From positions 62,001-126,000 of the forward strand of contig JAHCLQ010000811.1 of assembly GCA_023678885.1 (NCBI GenBank): DNA of 64,000 nucleotides, read 5' to 3'. The translations under genes and the position numbers were made by a program. The notes beneath the pieces are model-generated. The model had not been told where the DNA came from and searched no databases. It saw only the letters and a list, made by a program, of their open reading frames with translations. This stretch comes from Pogostemon cablin (taxonomy: Eukaryota; Streptophyta; Magnoliopsida; Lamiales; Lamiaceae). Shown here in pieces: positions 55,560 through 64,000 of the stretch. The first letter of the stretch is position 1. Each line of letters opens with the position of its first letter.

Positions 55560-55603
55560 CATATTTTCTTCATTTTGATGCATATCTACTTCATTACGAT
55601 CAA
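55560..55603 (-). repeat. Inner end of right arm, 44-bp inverted match to the left arm
   Basis: Read on the minus strand, this is a TTGATCGTAATGAAG unit and a CATCAAAATGAAG unit ending GAAAATATG, followed immediately by viral CCTTGG. It differs from 53,974-54,017 at two positions. The heptapeptide frame of the array (VDRNEVD, MHQNEEN, M) is continuous with the reverse transcriptase frame, with no stop at the junction. Confidence 0.85.
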
Positions 55604-56661
55604 CATTTCTTTCGTTTCGTTGCATATTTCCTTCATTTCGATGCATATTTCCTTAGTTTCGATGTATATTTACTTCATTTTGATGCATATTTACTTCATT
55701 TCGATGCATATTTCCTTCATTTTGATGCATATTTACTTCATTACGATCAACATTTCCTTCGTTTTGATGCATATTTCCTTCATTTTGATGGATATTTACT
55801 ACATTACGATCAATGTTTCCTTCGTTTTGATGCATATTTACTTCATTTTGATGCATATTCACTTCATCACGATCAACATTTTCTTCGTTTCGATGCATAT
55901 TTACATTATTTTGATGCATATTACCTCATTACGATCAACATTTCCTTCGTTTCGATGCATATTTCTTTCATTTTGATGCATTTTTACTTCATTTTGATGC
56001 TGATTTTCTCGTTTCAATGCATATTTACTTCATTTTGATTCAAATTATTATGCATATTTAATTCATTTCGATTCATATTTCTTTCGTTCCGATTGATATT
56101 TACTTCATTTTGATGCATATTTACTTCATTACGATCAACATTTCTTTCGTTTCGTTGCTTATTTCCTTCATTTCGATGCATATTTCCTTCGTTTCGATGT
56201 ATATTTACTTCATTTTGATGCATATTTACTTCATTTCGATGCATATTTCCTTCATTTTGATGCATATTTACTTCATTACGATCAACATTTCCTTCTTTTT
56301 GATGCATATTTCCTTCATTTTGATGGATATTTACTACATTACGATCAATGTTTCCTTCGTTTTGATGCATATTTACTTCATTTTGATGCATATTCACTTC
56401 ATCACGATCAACATTTCCTTCGTTTCGATGCATATTTACATTATTTTGATGCATATTACCTCATTACGATCAATATTTCCTTCGTTTCGATGCATATTTC
56501 TTTCATTTCGATGCATTTTTACTTCATTTTGATGCTGATTTTCTCGTTTCGATGCATATTTACTTCATTTTGATTCAAATTATTATGCATATTTAATTTA
56601 TTTCGATTCATATTTCTTTCATTCCGATTGATATTTACTTCATTTTGATGCATATTTACTA
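55578..56661 (-). repeat. 535-bp tandem duplication in right arm (two copies)
   Basis: Landmarks recur at an offset of 535 bp. TTTCTTTCGTTTCGTTGC lies near 55,606 and 56,141, GCATATTACCTCATTACG near 55,916 and 56,451, and CAAATTATTATGCATATT near 56,041 and 56,576. The period is 25 units plus 10 bp, so one copy contains a half-unit offset. The copies differ by scattered point changes, which suggests an older duplication than those of the left block. Confidence 0.82.
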
Positions 56662-57807
56662 AATTACGATCCACATTTTCTTCGTTTTGATGCATATTTA
56701 CATCTTTTTCATGGATATTTTCTTCATTACGATCAATATTTTCTTCGTTTCAATGCAAATTTACTTCATTTTGATACATATTTACTTCACTACGATCAAC
56801 ATGTCCTTCCTTTCGATGCATATTTCCTTCATTTTAATGCATATTTACTTCACTACGATCAATATTTCCTTCGATTTGATGCATATTTCCTTAATATTGA
56901 TGCATATTTCCTTCATTTTGATGTATATTTACTTCATTTTGATGCATATTTACTTCATTTTGATGAATATTTCCTTCATTTTGATGCTTATTTACTTCAT
57001 TACGATTAACATTTCTTTCGTTTTGATGCATATTTCCTTCATTTTGATGCACATTTCCATCATTTTGATGCATATTTTCTTCATTTTGATGCATATTTAC
57101 TTCATTACGAACAAAATTTCCTTCGATTCGATGCATATTTCCTTTATTATGATGCATATTTCCTTCGTTTTGATGTATATTTTCTTTATTTTGATGCATA
57201 TTTACTTCATTTTGATGCATATTTCCTTCATTTTGATGCATATTTCCTTCATTTTGATGGATATTTACTTCATTATGATCAATATTTCCTTGGTTTCGAT
57301 GCATATTTCCTTCATTTCGATGCATATTTCCTTCGTTTCGATGTATATTTACTTCATTTTGATGCATATTTACTTCATTTCGATGCATATTTTCTTCATT
57401 TTGATGCATATTTACTTCATTACGATCAACATTTCCTTCGTTTTGATGCATATTTTCTTCATTTTGATGTATATTTACTTCATTACGATTGACATTTTTA
57501 CTTCATTACGATCAACATTTACTTCAATTCGATGCATATTTCCTTCATTTTGATGCATATTTCCTTCGTTTTGATGTATATTTACTTCATTTTGATGTAT
57601 ATTTACTTAATTTTGATGCATATTTTCTTAATTTTGATGCATATTTACTTCATTACGATCAACATTTCCATCGTTTTGATGTATATTTCCCTTATTTTTA
57701 TGCGTATTTACTTCATTTTGATGCATATTTCCTTCGTTTCGATGCATATTTCCTTCATTTTGACGCATATTTACTTCATTACGATCAATATTTCCTTCGT
57801 TTTGATG

Positions 57808-60380
57808 TATATATCCTTAATTTTGATGCATATTTACTTCATTTTGATGCATATTTCCTTCGTTTTGATGCATATTTCCTTCATTTTGACGCATATTTAC
57901 TTTATTATGATCAACATTTCTTTCATTTCGTTGCATATTTCCATCATTTCGATGCATATTTCCTTCGTTTCGATGTATATTTACTTCATTTTGATGCATA
58001 TTTACTTCATTTCAATGCATATTTCCTTCATTTTGATGCATATTTACTTCATTACGATCAATATTTCCTTCGTTTTGATGCATATTTCCTTCATTTTGAT
58101 GGATATTTACTACATTACGATCAATGTTTCCTTCGTTTTGATGCATATTTACTTCATTTTAATGCATATTCACTTCATCACGATCAACATTTCCTTCGTT
58201 TCGATGCATATTTACATTATTTTGGTGCATATTACCTCATTACGATAAACATTTCCTTCGTTTCAATGCATATTTCTTTCATTTCGATGCATTTTTACTT
58301 CATTTTGATGCTGATTTTCTTGTTTCGATGCATATTTACTTCATTTTTATTCAAATTATTATGCATATTTAATTCGTTTTGATGCATATTTCTTTCATTT
58401 TGATTGATATTTACTTCATTTTAATGCATATTTACTAAATTACGATCCACATTTTCTTCGTTTAGATGCATATTTACCTCATTTTCATGGATATTTACTT
58501 CATTACGATCAATATTTTCTTCGTTTCGATGCAAATTTACTTTATTTTGATACATATTTACTTCAGTACAATCAACATGTCCTTCGTTTTGATGCATATT
58601 TCCTTCATTTTAATGCATATTTACTTCATTACGATCAACGTTTCTTTCGATTCGATGCATATTTCCTTAATTTTGATGCATATTTACTTCATTTTGATGC
58701 ATATTTCCTTCGTTTTGATGCATATTTCCTTCATTTTGACGCATATTTACTTTATTACGATCAACATTTCTTTCATTTCGTTGCATATTTCCTTCATTTC
58801 GATGCATATTTCCTTCGTTTCGATGTATATTTACTTCATTTTGATGCATATTTACTTCATTTCAATGCATATTTCCTTCATTTTGATGCATATTTACTTC
58901 ATTACGATCAATATTTCCTTTGTTTTGATGCATATTTCCTTCATTTTGATGGATATTTACTACATTACGATCAATGTTTCCTTCGTTTTGATGCATATTT
59001 ACTTCATTTTAATGCATATTCACTTCATCACGATCAACATTTCCTTCGTTTTGATGCATATTTACATTATTTTGGTGCATATTACCTCATTACGATAAAC
59101 ATTTCCTTCGTTTCAATGCATATTTCTTTCATTTCGATGCATTTTTACTTCATTTTGATGCTGATTTTCTTGTTTCGATGCATATTTACTTCATTTTTAT
59201 TCAAATTATTATGCATATTTAATTCGTTTTGATACATATTTCTTTCATTTTGATTGATATTTACTTCATTTTAATGCATATTTACTAAATTACGATCCAC
59301 ATTTTCTTCGTTTAGATGCATATTTACCTCATTTTCATGGATATTTACTTCATTAAGATCAATATTTTCTTCGTTTCGATGCAAATTTACTTTATTTTGA
59401 TACATATTTACTTCAGTACAATCAACATGTCCTTCGTTTTGATACATATTTCCTTCATTTTAATGCATATTTACTTCATTACGATCAACGTTTCTTTCGA
59501 TTCGATGCATATTTCCTTAATTTTGATGCATATTTACTTCATTTTGATGCATATTTCCTTCGTTTTGATGCATATTTCCTTCATTTTGACGCATAATTAC
59601 TTTATTACGATCAACATTTCTTTCATTTCGTTGCATATTTCCTACATTTCGATGCATATTTCCTTCGTTTCGATGTATATTTACTTCATTTTGATGCATA
59701 TTTACTTCATTTCAATGCATATTTCCTTCATTTTGATGCATATTTACTTCATTACGATCAATATTTCCTTCGTTTTGATGCATATTTCCTTCATTTTGAT
59801 GGATATTTACTACATTACGATCAATGTTTCCTTCGTTTTGATGCATATTTACTTCATTTTGATGCATATTCACTTCATCACGATCAACATTTCCTTCGTT
59901 TCGATGCATATTTACATTATTTTGGTGCATATTACCTCATTACGATAAACATTTCCTTCGTTTCAATGCATATTTCTTTCATTTCGATGCATTTTTACTT
60001 CATTTTGATGCTGATTTTCTTGTTTCGATGCATATTTACTTCATTTTTATTCAAATTATTATGCATATTTAATTCGTTTCGATGCATATTTCTTTCATTT
60101 CGATTGATATTTACTCCATTCTAACGCATATTTACTAAATTACGATGCACATTTTCTTCGTTTAGATGCATATTTACCTCATTTTCATGGATATTTACTT
60201 CATTACGATCAATATTTTCTTCGTTTCGATGCAAATTTACTTCATTTTGATACATATTTACTTCAGTACAATCAACATGTCCTTCGTTTTGATGCATATT
60301 TCCTTCATTTTAATGCATATTTACTTCATTACGATCAACATTTCCTTCGATTCGATGCATATTTCCTTAATTTTGATGCA
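57808..60380 (-). repeat. 850-bp higher-order repeat in right arm (about three copies)
   Basis: Equivalent positions recur every 850 bp: the CATTTTCATGGATATTTAC landmark near 58,482, 59,332 and 60,182, and GTGCATATTACCTCATTACG near 58,224, 59,074 and 59,924. The three copies are nearly identical. The similarity begins about 57,808 and breaks down after about 60,380. The period equals 40 units plus 10 bp, the same 10-bp remainder as the 535-bp duplication, so the two probably share the same half-unit irregularity. Confidence 0.88.
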
Positions 60381-60949
60381 TATTTCCTTCATTTTGATGT
60401 ATATTTACTTCATTTTGATGCATATTTACTTCATTTCGATGAATATTTCCTTCATTTTGATGCATAATTACTTCATTACGATTGAAATTTTTAATTCATT
60501 ACGAACAACATTTCCTTCGATTCGATGCATATTTCCTTTATTATGATGCATATTTCCTTCGTTTTGATGTATATTTCCTTCATTTTGATGCATATTTCCT
60601 TCATTTTTATGCATATTTCCTTCATTTCGATGCATATTTCCTTCATGTCGATGCATATTTTCTTCATTTTGATGCATATTTACTTCATTTTCATGGATAT
60701 TTACTTCATTACGATCAATATTTTCTTCGTTTCGATGCAAATTTACTTCATTTTGATACATATTTACTTCACTACGATCAACATGTCCTTCGTTTCGATT
60801 CATATTTTATTCATTTTAATGCATATTTACTTCATTACGTTCAATATTTCCTTCGATTCGATGCATATTTTCTTAATTTTGATGCATATTTCCTTCGTTT
60901 TGATGTATATTTACTTCATTTTGATGCATTTTTACTTCATTTTGATGAA

Positions 60950-63900
60950 TATTTCCTTCATTTTGATGCATATTTACTTCATTACGATTAACATTTCTTT
61001 CTTTTTGATGCATATTTCCTTCATTTTGATGCACATTTCCATCATTTTGATGCATATTTCCTTCATTTTGATGCATATTACTTCATTACGATCGACTTTT
61101 TTACTCATTACGAACAACATTTCCTTCGATTCGATGCATATATCCTTCATTATGATGCATATTTCCTTCATTTTGATGTATATTTACATCACTTTTGATG
61201 CATATTTACTTCATTTTGATGTATATTTTCTTCATTTTGATGCATATTTACTTCATTACGATCAATATTTATTTCATTTTGATGCATATTTCCTTCATTT
61301 TGATGCATATTTACTTAATTTTGATGCATATTTCCTTTATTTTGATGCATGTTTACTTCATTACGATTGATATTTTTACTTCATTACAATCAATATTTCC
61401 TTCGATTCGATGCACATTTCCTTCGATTCGATGTATATTTCCTTCATTATGATGCATATTTCTTTCGTTTTGATGCATATTTACTTTATTTTGATGCATA
61501 TTTACTCCATTTCGATGCATATTTTCTTCATTATGATGCATATTTACTTCATTATGATCAAAATTTCCTTCGTTTTGATATATATTTCCTTCATTTTGAT
61601 GCATATTTACTTCATTTTGATGGATATTTACTTCATTACGATCAACATTTTCTTCCTTTTGATGCATATTTCCTTCATTTTAATGCATATTTACCTCATT
61701 ACGATCAATATATCCTTCATTTCGATGCATATTTCTATTTCGATGCATATTTCCTTCGTTTCGATGTATATTTACTTCATTTTGATGCATATTTACTTCA
61801 TTTCGATACATATTTTCTTCATTTTGATGCATATTTACATCATTACGATCAACATTTCCTTAGTTTTGATGCATATTTCCTTCATTTTGATGTATATTTT
61901 CTTCATTACGATCGATATTTTTACTTCATTACGATTAACATTTCCTTCGATTCGATGCATATTTCCTTCATTTTGATGCATATTTCCTTCGTTTTGATGT
62001 GTATTTACTTCATTTTGATGTATATTTCCTTCATTTTGATGCATATTTTCTTCATTTTGATGTATATATACTTCATTACGATCAACATTTCCATCTTTTT
62101 GATACATATTTACTTCATTACGATCAACATGTCCTTCGTTTCGATGCATATTTCGTTCATTTTAATGCATATTTACTTAATTACGATCAACATTTCCTTC
62201 GATTCGATGCATATTTCCTTAATTTTGATGCATATTTCCTTCGTTTTGATGTATATTTACTTCATTTTGATGCATATTTACTTCATTTCGATGCATATTT
62301 CCTTCATTTTGATATATATTTACTTCATTTTGATGCATATTTCCTTCGTTTTGATGCATATTTCCTTAATTTTGATGCATATTTACTTCATTACGATCAA
62401 CATTTCCTTCGTTTTGATGTATATATTCTTCATTTTGATGCATATTTACTTCATTTTGATGCATATTTCCTTTGTTTTGATGCATATTTACTTTATTTTG
62501 ATGCATATTTACTTCATTTCGATGCATATTTCCTTCATTTTGATGCATATTTACTTCATTACGATCAACATTTACTTCGTTTTGATGAATATTTCTTTCA
62601 TTTTGATGGATATTTACTACATTATGATCAATTTTTCCTTCGTTTCGATGCATATTTACTTTATTTTGATACATATTCACTTCATCACGATCAACATTTC
62701 CTTCGTTTTGATGCATATTTACTTTATTTTGATGCATATTACCTCATTACGATCAACATTTCCTTCGTTTCGATGCATATTTCTTTCGTTTCGATGCATT
62801 TTACTTCATTTTGATGTTCATTTTCTCGTTTCGGTGTATATTTACTTCATTTTAATTCAAATTATTATGCATATTTAATTCATTTCGATGCATATTTCTT
62901 TCGTTTCGATTGAGATTTACTTCATTTTGATGCATATTTACTAAATTACGATCAACATTTTCTATGTTTCGATGCATATTTACTTCATTATGATCAACAT
63001 TTCCTTCGTTTCGATGCAAATTTACTTAATTTTGATACATGCATATTTACTTCATTATGATCAACATTTCCTTCGTTTCGATGCAAATTTACTTCATTTT
63101 GATACATATTTACTTCACTATGATCAACATGTCCTTCCTTTGGATGCATATTTTATTTATTTTAATGCATATTTACTTCATTTCGATGAATATTTCCTTA
63201 ATTTTGATGCATATTTACTTCATTACGATTAACATTTCTTTCGTTTTGATGCATATTTTCTTCATTTTGATGCACATTTTCATCATTTTGATGCATATTT
63301 CCTACATTTTGATGCATATTTACTTCATTACGATCGACATTTTTACTCATTACGAACAACATTTCCTTCGATTCGATGCATATATCCTTCATTATGATGC
63401 ATATTTTCTTCGTTTTGATGTATATTTACTTAACTTTTGATGCATATTTACTTCATTTCGATGTATATTTTCTTCATTTTGATGCATATTTACTTCATTA
63501 CAATCAATATTTCTTTCGTTTTGATGTATATTTCCTTCATTTTGATGCATATTTACTTCATTTTGATGCATATTTCCTTCATTTTGATGAATATTTACTT
63601 CATTACGATCGATATTTTTACTTCATTACAATCAATATTTCCTTCGATTCGATGCACATTTCCTTCGATTCGATGCATATTTTCTTCATTATGATGCATA
63701 TTTCTTTCGTTTTGATGCATATTTACTTTATTTTGATGCATATTTACTTCATTTCGATGCATATTTTCTTCATTATGATGCATATTTACTTCATTATGAT
63801 CAACATTTCATTCGTTTTGATGTATATTTCCTTCATTTTGATGCATATTTACTTCATTTTGATGGATATTTACTTCATTACGATCAACATTTCTTTCCTT

Positions 63901-64000
63901 TTTATGCATATTTCCTTCATTTTAATGTATATTTACCTCATTACGATCAATATTTCCTTCATTTCGATGCATATTTCTATTTCGATGCATATTTCCTTCG
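60950..64000 (-). repeat. 2,242-bp higher-order repeat in right arm (one full copy, second partial)
   Basis: ATTTTGATGCACATTTCC (or TTTTC) landmarks lie near 61,024 and 63,267. TTTTTACTCATTACGAAC lies near 61,099 and 63,341, the double CCTTCGATTCGATGCACATT block near 61,401 and 63,643, and TTTCTATTTCGATGC near 61,732 and 63,974. All are offset by about 2,242 bp. The second copy is cut by the window end. The edges are approximate because the flanking units belong to the same family. Confidence 0.8.
62974..63107 (-). repeat. 67-bp tandem duplication
   Basis: The segment starting GCATATTTACTTCATTATG at 62,974 is repeated at 63,041 with one difference (TTACTTAATT against TTACTTCATT). The period is 67 bp, three units plus 4 bp, and the join reads GATACATGCATATT, so unit phase is broken by 4 bases. 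Unlike nearly all length changes in the left block, this one is not a multiple of 21. Confidence 0.88.

Larger units (their letters stand above)
55560..64000 (-). repeat. Right arm: 21-bp tandem repeat array in inverted orientation
   Basis: About 400 units of the same 21-bp family, with the purine-rich strand now the minus strand; the plus strand reads CATTTTGATGCATATTTCC. Irregular landmarks of the left arm are also found here in reverse complement: TCAAATTATTATGCATATT (near 56,040), the short unit TGATGCTGATTTTCTCG (near 55,996) and ATTTTTACTTCATTACGATC (near 57,494). The arm therefore shares an ancestor with the left arm and is not an independent array. It is less homogeneous than 1-45,660 and runs past the end of the window. 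No gene was recognised. Confidence 0.95.

Noticed and set aside
53974..55603. DNA transposon with terminal inverted repeats
   Set aside because: The inverted ends are ordinary satellite units that continue into the arms. There is no target-site duplication and no transposase, and the interior is viral polymerase sequence.
61349..62878. 509-residue plus-strand frame as a membrane protein
   Set aside because: It is the antisense of the tandem repeat (LHFDAYF and MHIYFI heptads) and changes between two such frames at irregular units. The hydrophobicity follows from T-rich codons.
1..64000. Some two hundred open frames of 60-509 residues in the arrays as protein-coding genes
   Set aside because: They are overlapping translations of the same 21-bp unit in several frames and on both strands, start and stop at irregular units, and are interrupted by frame-independent indels. 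No promoter, conserved domain or gene context supports any of them.
1..64000. Assembly artefact as the explanation for the regular arrays and inverted arms
   Set aside because: It cannot be excluded from sequence alone, but copy-specific indels and single-base variants throughout argue against simple contig duplication. It is kept as the main refutation test for the central inversion.

Overview
The window is almost entirely one kind of sequence: a 21-bp tandem repeat (about 62.5 kb of 64 kb), broken once by a 1,542-bp non-repetitive segment at 54,018-55,559. That segment holds the only recognisable gene material, a decayed reverse transcriptase-RNase H fragment of the plant pararetrovirus family Caulimoviridae on the minus strand, with the start of a second overlapping reading frame. 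Endogenous caulimovirid copies are known from vascular plant nuclear genomes, and nothing bacterial is visible (no operons, no RNA genes, no Shine-Dalgarno-spaced genes). The best inference is plant nuclear heterochromatin, probably from a flowering plant; the species cannot be named.

Layout. (1) 1-45,660: a highly homogenised higher-order repeat. The 21-bp unit (AAATATGCATC then AAAATGAAGG, with a CGAAACG and a GTTGATCGTAATG variant) is organised into about 2.0-kb monomers of two forms, A (2,015 bp) and B (1,952 bp). For the first 18 kb they alternate strictly as a 3,967-bp dimer; after that deletions, duplications and A/B recombinant forms appear. (2) 45,661-54,017: the same 21-bp repeat and orientation, but more diverged, with different local periods (1,260 and 1,863 bp, then about 0.5 kb). 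(3) 54,018-55,559: viral segment, minus strand. (4) 55,560-64,000: the same repeat family in the opposite orientation, with its own higher-order periods (535, 850 and 2,242 bp).

The notable structure is at the centre. The two arms face each other as an inverted repeat with the viral segment as the loop. Both arms stop at the same position of the 21-bp unit, with 44-bp inverted ends that differ at 2 positions. On the minus strand the right arm's heptapeptide frame runs straight into the reverse transcriptase frame without a stop. The viral frame is later broken by three frameshifts and a stop codon, so no intact viral gene is present.

The many long open frames in the arrays are a by-product of a 21-bp (7-codon) unit whose consensus lacks stops in most frames. 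I do not annotate them as genes. The A-tracts of the unit recur every 10-11 bp, in phase with the DNA helix, which predicts strongly curved DNA. All periods were derived by hand from recurring landmarks; edges of diverged blocks are approximate.
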